From positions 1 through 64,000 of the forward strand of contig NZ_JAEMUW010000002.1 in the NCBI RefSeq assembly GCF_016598485.1: a stretch of DNA of 64,000 nucleotides. Direction: 5' to 3'. Below are positions 53,304 through 60,362 of the stretch, piece after piece (positions within the stretch are counted from its first letter, which is position 1; every line of letters begins with the position of its first letter). The notes beneath the pieces were generated by a model. That model was not told the origin of the DNA. It saw only the letters and a program-made list of their open reading frames with translations, and searched no databases. The DNA is from Micromonospora coerulea. GTDB lineage: Bacteria > Actinomycetota > Actinomycetes > Mycobacteriales > Micromonosporaceae. The position numbers and the translations under genes are program-made.

Positions 53304-53609
53304 GTGACCTCCGACGCCCTGCGCCGCGCCCTCGAAGAGCCCGGCGACCCGCCGCTGCGGCCGCTGCCCGACGAGGTCGCGGCCCTGCTGGCGGCGCTGC
53401 ACGCGCCGCCGCGCCTGGCCGGGCACCTGCGGGCCGTGCACGACGTGGCCGCGCAGCTCACCAGCGCCCTTGCGGATTGGTTCCCGCAGCTCCCGTTCGA
53501 CCGCGCGGCGGTGCTCTTCGGGGCCGCCACCCACGACATCGGCAAGGTACGGCATCCGGAGGAGTTGTCCGGATACGCTGACGTCCTGTCGCCCTCTCCG
53601 CCGCCGTAG
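53304..53609 (+). pseudogene. C-terminally truncated HD-domain protein
   Basis: 101 codons from GTG 53304. LAGHLRAVHDVAAQLTSAL and LFGAATHDIGKVRHPEELSG supply the His and the HD pair of an HD phosphohydrolase. After the normal HPEELSG the sequence switches to YADVLSPSPPP and stops, so the rest of the domain (usually another 60 or more residues) is missing. It meets the NUDIX remnant head-on 9 bases away. Probably a deletion product. Confidence 0.6.
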
Positions 53610-53618
53610 CCGGTGCGG

Positions 53619-54063
53619 TCAGCCAAGGTGGTCCGGCAGCAGCGCCAGCGTCGGCGGGAGCTGCGAGTGCAGCGGGGTGGGCAGCGCGTCGCGGGTGAAC
53701 CAGCCGAGCCGGTCGAACTTGTGCGGCTCGCCGATGGCTACCATCGCCGGGTCGACCCGGACCGCGAAGATCAGCGCGACCCAGTGCGACGGCGGGTCGT
53801 CGCGCAGCACGTTGCGGACCCCGAGCTGGCTGATCTCCAGCGGCGTCGTCGCGTACTCCTCGCCGACCTCGCGGGTGACGGCGGCCTCGAAGGTCTCGCC
53901 GTACTCCAGCGCACCCGCACCGGTGTCCCAGGTGCCGGGTTCGTCGCGGGCGCCGGCGCCGCCGGGCGAGCAGCAACCGGCCCGCGCCGTCGTGGCAGAC
54001 GAAGACGCAGGACACCGAGGGGGTACGCGGGGAGCGGTCGGGCATCAGGTCATTCTGCGCCAT
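53619..54063 (-). pseudogene. NUDIX hydrolase gene with internal frameshift
   Basis: Starting at ATG 54063 the frame reads SVSCVFVCHDGAGRLLLARR, a normal NUDIX beginning. Within the GC run at about 53951-53967 the frame slips; the next frame continues AGARDEPGTWDTGAGALEYG and then EVGEEYATTPLEISQ, a NUDIX-box-like segment. It ends LPPTLALLPDHLG at 53619. One base added or two lost would explain it. If it is a sequencing error, the gene encodes an ordinary nucleotide-diphosphate hydrolase of about 147 aa. It overlaps the ArsR fragment by 14 bases. Confidence 0.68.
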
Positions 54064-54225
54064 CGGCCGCCTCGGGCGGACCGGCGCCGGCGATCAGCGC
54101 CTCCGCCGAGCTGGTCCGGGCGTAGAGCAGGAACCGTCCGACCCGGTGCGTGCCGATCAGCCCGGCGTCGCGCAGCGCGGTCAGGTGGTGCGAGACGGTG
54201 CCGGCTGCCAGCTCGCAGCGCCGGG
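54050..54225 (-). pseudogene. 5'-truncated ArsR-type regulator fragment
   Basis: On the minus strand the frame ending at 54050 reads RRCELAAGTVSHHLTALRDA and then GLIGTHRVGRFLLYARTS, the recognition helix and wing of an ArsR regulator. The N-terminal part is absent: upstream sequence changes abruptly at about 54225 into the MFS fragment on the other strand. Confidence 0.65.
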
Positions 54226-54227
54226 CC

Positions 54228-54368
54228 GGTCTGCTCGGCCAACACGCGGGCGCCCGTACGCCGCTCTGGGTGGGCGCGGCCGGCGCCGCGCTGACCTGGC
54301 TGCCGCTCTACCGGTCGCCGCTGCGGACGCTCGCCGACCCGTCCGCACTCCCCACGGTCGACCGCTGA
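54228..54368 (+). pseudogene. 5'-truncated MFS transporter fragment
   Basis: The last 46 codons of a major facilitator protein: GLLGQHAGARTPLWVGAAGA, a final membrane helix, and the SPLRTL-type cytoplasmic end, stop at 54368. The first 350 or more codons are missing. It abuts the ArsR fragment; both lack their 5' parts. Confidence 0.65.
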
Positions 54369-54512
54369 CGGTCCCCGGGGCGGGACTGTCGGCGCGGACG
54401 GACCGCTGTTACCCGACGGTTACCCGGCTGCGAAGCCACTGTGGCGCGGCGCGCCGACTGTCGAGTCGGGACCGCTGGAGCAGGTCCCGCGACAGTCGAC
54501 AGGGAGGGCACG

Positions 54513-55070
54513 ATGAAACTGAGGAGAGTGCTGGTAGCGCTGACCGTGGTGCTCGGCGGGCTGCTCGCCGGCACGGGAGGCGCCGCCGCGGCGACCACGC
54601 CGTACTGCGGGATCACCTGGGGCAGCACCGCCAAGTCGGGCGGCGCGCTGAGCGGCGCCCCGCTCGCGGAGGTCCGCGCCGGGCGGCACGACTGCTGGGA
54701 CCGGGTGGTGTTCGAGTTCGCCGGCTCGGCGAACGGCTACTCCGTCGCGTACGGCGAGACGTGGACCGAGGGGCAGGGGCTGGCACTGTCGCCGTACACG
54801 GCGGGCGGCGCACTGCTGCGGGTCTCGCTGCGGGCCCCGGCGTACGACGACAGCCACGTCGCCACCGTGCCGTACCGCACCGGTGACCACGCGATCAACG
54901 CGCTGGGCTACCGGACGCTGCGGGACGTGGTCTTTGGTGGCAGCTTCGAGGGCTACACCACCTTCGCGGTGGGGGTCCGGGCGCAGCTGCCGTACCGGGT
55001 GTTCGTGCTCGCCGGCCCGGGCACGCACAGCCGGATCGTGCTCGACGTGGCGCACCAGTGGCAGGCCTGA
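54513..55070 (+). CDS. Secreted AMIN-like domain protein
   Basis: 185 aa from ATG 54513 with GGGAGGG upstream. Signal peptide (MKLRRVLVALTVVLGGLLAG, cleaved near AAA), then one AMIN-like domain: CGITWGSTAKSGGALSGAPL, HDCWDRVVFEFAG, VSLRAPAYDD and LRDVVFGGSFEGYTTFAVGV. Such domains are common single-domain exported proteins in actinomycetes and may bind wall polymers. Two Cys could form a disulfide. Lies 90 bases before the two-component operon. Confidence 0.85.
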   Translation: MKLRRVLVALTVVLGGLLAGTGGAAAATTPYCGITWGSTAKSGGALSGAPLAEVRAGRHDCWDRVVFEFAGSANGYSVAYGETWTEGQGLALSPYTAGGALLRVSLRAPAYDDSHVATVPYRTGDHAINALGYRTLRDVVFGGSFEGYTTFAVGVRAQLPYRVFVLAGPGTHSRIVLDVAHQWQA

Positions 55071-55160
55071 CCACACCGGTGATGGGGGCCGGTCGGCCCT
55101 CATCACCGACCGTTGCGCCAGGGTCCCGCCGCGTCGCGCCGGAGCTACGCTGAGGTCGTC

Positions 55161-55841
55161 ATGGAGGGCCGCGTGCTGATCGTCGAGGACGATGCCTCCA
55201 TCAGGGAGGTCACCGCCCTCGGTCTGCGCCGGGCCGGGTTCCGGGTGGACACCGCGGTCGACGGGCCGACCGCCCTCGCCGGCTGGCGGGCCCGGCCGGC
55301 CGACCTGATCGTCCTCGACGTCATGCTGCCCGGCCTCGACGGCTTCGAGGTGTGCCGGGAGATCCGCCGAACCAGCCAGGTGCCGATCCTGATGCTCACC
55401 GCGCGCACCGACACCATCGACGTGGTGGTCGGGCTGGAGTGCGGCGCCGACGACTACCTGCGCAAGCCGTTCGACCTGCCGGAGCTGGTCGCCCGGGTCC
55501 GCGCGGTGCTGCGCCGGGCGGTCGCCCCGGTCGAGGAGACCACCCTGTGGGCCGGTCCGTTGGAGATCGACCCGGCCCGGTTCGTGGCCCGCAAGTCGGG
55601 CCGGGAGCTGACCCTGACCGCGACCGAGTTCCGGTTGCTGCTGGAGCTGGCCCGCCGGCCCGGCCAGGTGTTCACCCGCGAGCTGCTGCTGGACCGGGTG
55701 TGGGGGCACAGCTACCTCGGCGACTCGCGGCTGGTCGACGTCGCGGTGCAGCGGCTGCGGGCCAAGGTGGAGGACGACCCCGGCCAGCCGGCGCTGATCC
55801 GGACCGTGCGGGGCGCCGGCTACAAGCTGTCGACGGGGTGA
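55161..55841 (+). CDS. OmpR/PhoB-family response regulator
   Basis: 226 aa from ATG 55161 (MEGRVLIVEDDASI). Receiver domain (about 1-115): acidic pair EDD, phospho-acceptor Asp in LIVLDVMLPG (about 53), LTART and the Lys in RKPFD. Winged-helix DNA-binding domain (about 130-225): LTLTATEFRLLLELARRPGQ and RLVDVAVQRLRAKVEDDP. The kinase follows after four bases. Likely controls envelope genes, as in MtrA/CseB-type systems. Confidence 0.94.
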   Translation: MEGRVLIVEDDASIREVTALGLRRAGFRVDTAVDGPTALAGWRARPADLIVLDVMLPGLDGFEVCREIRRTSQVPILMLTARTDTIDVVVGLECGADDYLRKPFDLPELVARVRAVLRRAVAPVEETTLWAGPLEIDPARFVARKSGRELTLTATEFRLLLELARRPGQVFTRELLLDRVWGHSYLGDSRLVDVAVQRLRAKVEDDPGQPALIRTVRGAGYKLSTG

Positions 55842-55845
55842 GGTC

Positions 55846-57246
55846 ATGGCCGGGCGGGTACCCGCGGGGCGCCTGCGGCGCCGGCTGGTCATCGCGTTCG
55901 TGCTGATCGCCGGGGTGTCCGCGGGGGTGCTGGCCGGCGGCTCCTACCTGATGCTGCGGCAGGCCCGGTTCGACGGCTCGCTGCAACGCGCGGCGGCCGA
56001 CGCCCGCTACCAGCTGGTCCTCGCCGGGCAGTTCCTGCCGCTGACCGACGCCCGCCGGGCGGACCTGCTGGCCAGCTTCGAGGGCAACGGGCGGCACGTC
56101 CTGCTCGTCGCCGGGGACACGACGGCCTCGAACCCGCGCTACGCGCCGACGCCGGGGCCCGACCTGCGGACCGCGGTCGCCTCCGGGCAGCTCGCCTACC
56201 AGCGCTCCCCCGACGGCGCCCGGCCGCACCTGCTCGTGGTCGGCGGCCGGATCCCCGGCTCCACCGCCGAGCTGTACGTGGTGACCGTCGAGGACGACGT
56301 GGTCGACGGCCTGCACCAGCTCCGCACCGCGCTGGCGGTGGGCGGGGCGGGGGTGCTGCTGCTCGCCGCCGCGGTGGGGAACACCCTGGCCCGCCGGACC
56401 CTGGAACCGGTCGGACGGGCCAGCCGGGCCGCCCGGGCGGTCGCCGAAGGACTGCTCGACACCCGGCTGCCGGTGCGCGGCCGGGACGAGTTCAGCGCCT
56501 GGGCCGCCTCGTTCAACGAGATGGCCGCGGCGCTGGAGACGAAGATCGACGCCCTGTCCGCGGCCCGGGCCCGGGAGCGGCGGTTCACCGGCGACGTCGC
56601 GCACGAGCTGCGTACCCCGGTGACCGCGCTGGTGGCGGCGGCGTCGCTGCTCGCCGAGCAGCTGGACGCGTTGCCCGCCGACGCCCGCCGGGCCGCCGAA
56701 CTGCTCGTCACCGACGTGGTCCGGCTGCGGCGGCTGGTCGAGGAGCTGATGGAGATCTCCCGGCTGGACGCCGGACGGGAGGTGCTGGCGGTGCGGCCGG
56801 TCGACGTGGTGGCGCTGCTGCGCGGCATCCTCGACTCCCGCGGCTGGACCGGCCGGGTGACGGTGACCGGCGACGCGACCCCCGTCGACACCGACCCGCG
56901 CCGGCTGGAACGGGTGCTGGCGAATCTGGTCGCCAACGCGGTCGAGCACGGCGGTGGGGCGGTCCGGGCCGAGGTGCGGCGGACCGCCGGGGTGGTGACC
57001 GTCGAGGTCAGCGACGAAGGACCGGGGATCCCCGCCACGCACCTGCCGTACGTGTTCGACCGGTTCTACAAGGCCGACCCATCCCGTACCGGCCCCGGCA
57101 GCGGCCTGGGCCTGGCCATCGCCCGGGAGAACGCCCGGCTGCTCGGCGGGCGGCTGGGCGTCCGCAGCGAGGTCGGCCGGGGCACCCGGTTCGAGCTGGA
57201 GCTGCCCGTCGAACCGCCGGAGGAGGCCGACCGATGCGACGCCTGA
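55846..57246 (+). CDS. Membrane sensor histidine kinase
   Basis: 466 aa, ATG 55846. Two membrane helices (about 13-33 and 165-185) flank an extracytoplasmic sensor of about 130 residues; HAMP (about 186-240), H-box DVAHELRTPVTAL (His about 253), N-box LANLVANAVEHGGG, G-boxes DEGPGIP and GPGSGLGLAIARENA. It overlaps the downstream lipoprotein gene by 13 bases. An MtrB/CseC-like partner of the regulator. Confidence 0.94.
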   Translation: MAGRVPAGRLRRRLVIAFVLIAGVSAGVLAGGSYLMLRQARFDGSLQRAAADARYQLVLAGQFLPLTDARRADLLASFEGNGRHVLLVAGDTTASNPRYAPTPGPDLRTAVASGQLAYQRSPDGARPHLLVVGGRIPGSTAELYVVTVEDDVVDGLHQLRTALAVGGAGVLLLAAAVGNTLARRTLEPVGRASRAARAVAEGLLDTRLPVRGRDEFSAWAASFNEMAAALETKIDALSAARARERRFTGDVAHELRTPVTALVAAASLLAEQLDALPADARRAAELLVTDVVRLRRLVEELMEISRLDAGREVLAVRPVDVVALLRGILDSRGWTGRVTVTGDATPVDTDPRRLERVLANLVANAVEHGGGAVRAEVRRTAGVVTVEVSDEGPGIPATHLPYVFDRFYKADPSRTGPGSGLGLAIARENARLLGGRLGVRSEVGRGTRFELELPVEPPEEADRCDA

Positions 57247-58139
57247 CTGTTGCGCTCGCGCTGCTGGTGCTGCTCGCGACCGGCTGCGCGCCGGCCCGGA
57301 CGGGCACCCTCGGACCGGCGCCGGCCGGCGCCTCCCCCACCGTGAGCGCCGCCCCCACCAGCGCGGGCGCCGGCCCGACCCCGGCCACCGGCGCGCCGAG
57401 CCGCCGTCCCCCGGCCACGTCCCCGGGCACGACGACGCCCGCCGCCAGCGAGGAGCCCAGCCCGAACGGGACGATCACCGTGCAGCTCTGGTTCGCCCGG
57501 GACGGGAAGCTGGTGCCGACCCGGCGCACGCTGCCGGCGACCCTCGCCACCTCCCGGCTGGCCCTCACCGAGCTGGCCGCCGGCCCCTCCGCCGCCGAGG
57601 CGGCGGCCGGCCTGACCACCGTGGTACCGGCTGGCGGCCAGGTGGTCCGCATCGCCGACCGGGTGGCGACGCTCGCCCTGCCCGCCGGCTTCGACGCCGG
57701 CGACGCGGCGACCGTACGGTTGCGCCGGGCGCAGGTGGTCTGGACGCTGACCCAGTTCCCCACCGTGGGACGGGTCGCCTTCACCCCGGGCGACGCCGCG
57801 CCGACCGGGCGGGGGGCTTACGCCGACCTGCTGCCGGCGATCGTGGTGACGGCGCCCGCGGTCGGCGACCGGCTCGCCAGCCCGGTGACGGTGACCGGCA
57901 CGGCGGAGGTGTTCGAGGCGACCGTGAGCGTCCGGGTCCTGGACGCGGGCGGTCGGGAGATCGGCACGGCGTTCACCACCGCCGCCTGCGGCTCCGGCTG
58001 CCGCGGCGACTACCGGGCCACCGTCGGCTACCGGCTGGCCGCGACCGGGCCGGGCACGGTCGAGGTGTACGAGGTGTCCGCCCGCGACGGGCGCCGGATC
58101 AACGTGGTGCGGATCCCGGTCCTGCTCACCGCCCGGTGA
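57234..58139 (+). CDS. GerMN-domain lipoprotein with Gmad2 immunoglobulin-like domain
   Basis: 301 aa, ATG 57234. Lipobox LLLATGC (Cys 21), Pro/Thr-rich spacer to about 75, GerMN domain (about 80-195; TVQLWFARDGKLVPTRRTL, LALTELAAGPS), then Gmad2 (about 200-300; IVVTAPAVGDRLASPVTVTG). In MtrAB-LpqB and CseABC operons a lipoprotein tunes the kinase; the overlap with the kinase gene suggests the same here. It lacks the LpqB propeller. Confidence 0.9.
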   Translation: MRRLTVALALLVLLATGCAPARTGTLGPAPAGASPTVSAAPTSAGAGPTPATGAPSRRPPATSPGTTTPAASEEPSPNGTITVQLWFARDGKLVPTRRTLPATLATSRLALTELAAGPSAAEAAAGLTTVVPAGGQVVRIADRVATLALPAGFDAGDAATVRLRRAQVVWTLTQFPTVGRVAFTPGDAAPTGRGAYADLLPAIVVTAPAVGDRLASPVTVTGTAEVFEATVSVRVLDAGGREIGTAFTTAACGSGCRGDYRATVGYRLAATGPGTVEVYEVSARDGRRINVVRIPVLLTAR

Positions 58140-58280
58140 CCCGCCCGCCAGATCGGCCCGAAACGGTTCCGTTTTCCACGAGAGCTGCGACGCTGATCAT
58201 ATTCCCCCAAGGTCCGCAGGGAGCACCTGTCCACGGCCAACGCCGTGCACCTGGGCTGAACCGCCCGCGACGCACGACGC

Positions 58281-58319
58281 GGCCGCCGGCCACCATCGCA
58301 CGGATGGTGGTCCGCGGCC
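58281..58319. terminator. Hairpin downstream of the tRNA group
   Basis: Outer stem GGCCGC/GCGGCC and inner stem CCACCATC (58290-58297) with GATGGTGG (58303-58310). Lies between the end of the lipoprotein operon and the leftward tRNA genes. Confidence 0.5.
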
Positions 58320-58377
58320 GCGCCGCATTCCGGTGGACGGCAGGTCGAGCTCGTGGCCGGGCTCGACGGGCCTGCTG

Positions 58378-58449
58378 CTGCGAGCGGAAGATTCGAACTT
58401 CCCTCTCCTGTTCCAGAGACAGGTGTGCTGCCGACTGCACCAGCTCGCA
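58378..58449 (-). tRNA. tRNA-Gln(CTG)
   Basis: Full cloverleaf: acceptor TGCGAGC/GCTCGCA, D stem GTGC/GCAC, anticodon stem CCTGT/ACAGG with loop CTCTGGA (anticodon CTG, reads CAG), T arm GGAAG-TTCGAAT-CTTCC, discriminator G. CCA is not encoded. Confidence 0.93.
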
Positions 58450-58482
58450 AGGGTTCCACTCCGCCGTCGCGGATGCGGACCG

Positions 58483-58555
58483 TGCCCCGACCAGGATTCG
58501 AACCTGGGCTCTCCGGTTTCGTAGACCGGCGCGCTCTCCGCTGCGCCACCGGGGC
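58483..58555 (-). tRNA. tRNA-Arg(ACG)
   Basis: Acceptor GCCCCGG/TCGGGGC, D stem GCGC/GCGC, anticodon stem CCGGT/ACCGG with loop CTACGAA (anticodon ACG, would be edited to ICG), T arm CCAGG-TTCGAAT-CCTGG, discriminator A. CCA is not encoded. Confidence 0.93.
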
Positions 58556-58558
58556 GTA

Positions 58559-58587
58559 CGACCGGCGCCCCCCTCGGGCGCCGGTCG
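58559..58587 (-). terminator. Hairpin after the rtcB fragment
   Basis: CGACCGGCGCC (58559-58569) pairs perfectly with GGCGCCGGTCG (58577-58587), loop 7. It begins two bases past the leftward rtcB stop and lies between it and tRNA-Arg. Confidence 0.7.
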
Positions 58588-58589
58588 GT

Positions 58590-58947
58590 CTAACCCTTCA
58601 CGCAGACCACCTGCTTGAGGTGCGCGACCACCTCGACCAGGTCGTCCTGCTCCGCCATCACCTTGGTGATGTCCTTGTACGCGCCGGGGATCTCGTCGAC
58701 CACCCCGGCGTCCTTGCGGCACTCCACACCGGCGGTCTGCCGGATCAGGTCCGCGGTGCTGTACGTCCGCTTCGCCTGGCCCCGCGACATCCGCCGCCCG
58801 GCACCGTGCGAGGCGGAGCAGTAGGCGTCGGCGTTGCCCTTGCCGCGCACGATGTACGAGCCGGTGCCCATCGACCCCGGGATGATGCCCAGGTCCCCCC
58901 GACCGGCCCGGATGGCGCCCTTGCGGGTCACCAGCACGTCCACGCCG
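58590..58947 (-). pseudogene. rtcB: 5'-truncated RtcB RNA ligase
   Basis: The last 118 or so codons of RtcB: VLVTRKGAIRAG, LGIIPGSMGTGSYIVRGKGN, then ASHGAGRRMSRGQAK, which contains the His that is guanylylated in RtcB, and the normal end KQVVCVKG. Everything before is missing; the homology starts abruptly next to tRNA-Glu, and no start codon with a ribosome site is available. Intact RtcB (400-480 aa) joins 2',3'-cyclic-phosphate and 5'-OH RNA ends, as in tRNA repair. This copy cannot fold as a full enzyme. Confidence 0.88.
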
Positions 58948-58951
58948 GACG

Positions 58952-59024
58952 TAGGCCGTACGGGACTCGAACCCGTAACCGCCCGGCTGAGAACCGGGTG
59001 AGCTGCCCATTGCTCCAACGGCCC
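58952..59024 (-). tRNA. tRNA-Glu(CTC)
   Basis: Acceptor GGGCCGT/ACGGCCT (first pair G-U), D stem GAGC/GCTC, anticodon stem CCCGG/CCGGG with loop TTCTCAG (anticodon CTC), T arm ACGGG-TTCGAGT-CCCGT, discriminator A. Body sequence is unlike common actinobacterial tRNA-Glu, so true charging identity is uncertain. Confidence 0.85.
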
Positions 59025-59053
59025 GTGCGGGGACGATGCGGAACATCCCCTCG

Positions 59054-59126
59054 TCCGGGACCGGGGAATCGAACCCCGTGTCTCTCGCGCCCAAGGCGAG
59101 CGGGTCAGCCAGCTCCCTCGTCCCGG
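59054..59126 (-). tRNA. tRNA-Pro(TGG), slightly atypical
   Basis: Acceptor CCGGGAC/GTCCCGG, anticodon stem CTCGC/GCGAG with loop CTTGGGC (anticodon TGG), T arm CGGGG-TTCGATT-CCCCG, discriminator A. The D stem has only three sure pairs and position 8 is G rather than U, so it may be degenerating. Confidence 0.78.
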
Positions 59127-59295
59127 ATGTGTCACCCCGGCCGGCGCGTCGGGGCGCTGGCCGGCGTCGTGCTCATGTCGTCCACTGTGGAGTTGATAAG
59201 GAGCGACGTCGCCGGCCACGGCCAGGACGGTGTCGAGCAGAAGGAATCCGGTGCTCGTCCGGTTCAGCGACGCCCCTCGGGCGGGCACGGGTGAC

Positions 59296-59328
59296 GAAAA
59301 ACCCGCCCGGTCCCCTCGCGGGGCGGGC
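59296..59328 (-). terminator. Intrinsic terminator with U-tract
   Basis: On the minus strand a GC hairpin (CCCGCCC/GGGCGGG arms at 321-327 and 302-308 of this kilobase) is followed directly by TTTTT (59301-59297). It is the only textbook U-tract terminator in the window, and it lies 23 bases after the 40-codon gene. Confidence 0.8.
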
Positions 59329-59350
59329 GGCTGCGCGTCTCGCGCCGGCG

Positions 59351-59473
59351 CTAGTCGCGCCGCCACCCCGATTGCCAGCGCTGCTGCCGGCACAGGCCTC
59401 GTTCGCCGGCAGGCAGCAGAGCACCGCCGCGCGGCATGGGCCGCGGGGCCTCGGTGCGGCTGTGCTGCGACAC
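59351..59473 (-). CDS. 40-residue small protein or leader peptide
   Basis: GTG 59473 has AGGGAG six bases upstream, a consensus promoter 41 bases before that, and an intrinsic terminator just after the stop, so a short dedicated transcript of about 210 bases is well supported. The product (VSQHSRTEAPRPMPRGGALL ... RWQSGWRRD) is basic with one Cys and two Trp near the C-terminus. It matches no family I know. The alternatives are a leader peptide for attenuation before the tRNA group, or a small RNA. Confidence 0.6.
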   Translation of the reverse strand: MSQHSRTEAPRPMPRGGALLPAGERGLCRQQRWQSGWRRD

Positions 59474-59513
59474 GGCGTACTCCCTGGGTTGATCCGGTTG
59501 ACGTTGCCGATTG

Positions 59514-59542
59514 ACGGTAAGCCCACCGCGGTGTGGGCGCAA
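59514..59542 (-). promoter_or_regulatory. Promoter of the 40-codon gene
   Basis: TTGCGC (59542-59537) and TACCGT (59519-59514) separated by exactly 17 bases; the start point would fall near 59507. Confidence 0.7.
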
Positions 59543-59741
59543 TTGATATCCGCCCGCCGCGCTGATTGACTCCGGCGGAGGGCAACGAGAAGGGGCTGGA
59601 CGACGCCCGACGGCACCTGCTGCCCGGGTGACCGTGGCGGCTCACCGGGCCCTCGCCGGCCCGGCACGGTTCGGCCTTCGCCGAAGGATCGACGCCCTAA
59701 CGTCACCGGCACGGGAGCGGGTGCGGGACGGAAGGTGGGCA

Positions 59742-60362
59742 GTGGAACTGAGGCGACGGGTGGCGGAGCGGTACCTCGAAGTCAACGGGGACCACCCGAT
59801 GACGGCGGCGGACGACGAGTACGTCAGCGGGCAGTTCGTGGTCCTGGAGGCGCTGTGCGCCGGGACCGGTCGGGACCCGGACGACGTACGCCGGCTGATG
59901 CTGGACCGGCGGCTGCCGCTGCCGGGCTATCTGCGCTCGGACGGCGCGGAGATGGTCCCGGCCGACCTGTTCGCGTTGGCCGAACGGGCGGGCGGCCCGG
60001 AGCGGCTGGCGGCCTGGTTCACCGGACACTGGGCCGACCCGGCCACCGGCGCGGCCGAGTGGGAGGCCTACCTCAGCGGCCGGTACGTGTGTCTGCACTC
60101 GGTCGCGCCGGAGAACATCCGGCGCAAGGACGAGCTGACGGCGGCGATCCGGTCCGCGCCGGACGAGCCGGACGCCGGCTCGACGGCGTGGTCGGCGCGG
60201 CTGCACGCGCTGGTGGACGACCTGGATGCGCTGGAGCCCGCCTTCACGGGGTACGACCGGCTGCGGTTCGGTGGACCCACCTCCCGCGACACCTGCATCG
60301 ACGCGGTCCGCGCCCGTTACCCGCGCCCTGGGCCGGTCACCGCTGCTCGGGGCGGGCGGTGA
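59742..60362 (+). CDS. DUF6058-family protein
   Basis: 206 aa from GTG 59742, with GGAAGG about eight bases upstream; the frame is open to 59628. Characteristic blocks: RYLEVNGDHPMTAADDEYV, MLDRRLPLPGYLRSDGAEMV, WEAYLSGRYVCLHSVAPENI and FTGYDRLRFGGPTSRDTCID. The family is annotated as associated with natural-product clusters but its activity is unknown. Cytosolic, mostly helical, with two conserved Cys. Its 3' end overlaps the convergent GTPase gene by 26 bases. Confidence 0.85.
   Translation: MELRRRVAERYLEVNGDHPMTAADDEYVSGQFVVLEALCAGTGRDPDDVRRLMLDRRLPLPGYLRSDGAEMVPADLFALAERAGGPERLAAWFTGHWADPATGAAEWEAYLSGRYVCLHSVAPENIRRKDELTAAIRSAPDEPDAGSTAWSARLHALVDDLDALEPAFTGYDRLRFGGPTSRDTCIDAVRARYPRPGPVTAARGGR

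Noticed and set aside
58378..59126. tRNA genes considered as an attachment site for an integrative element
   Set aside because: No integrase gene and no partial tRNA duplicate elsewhere in the window.
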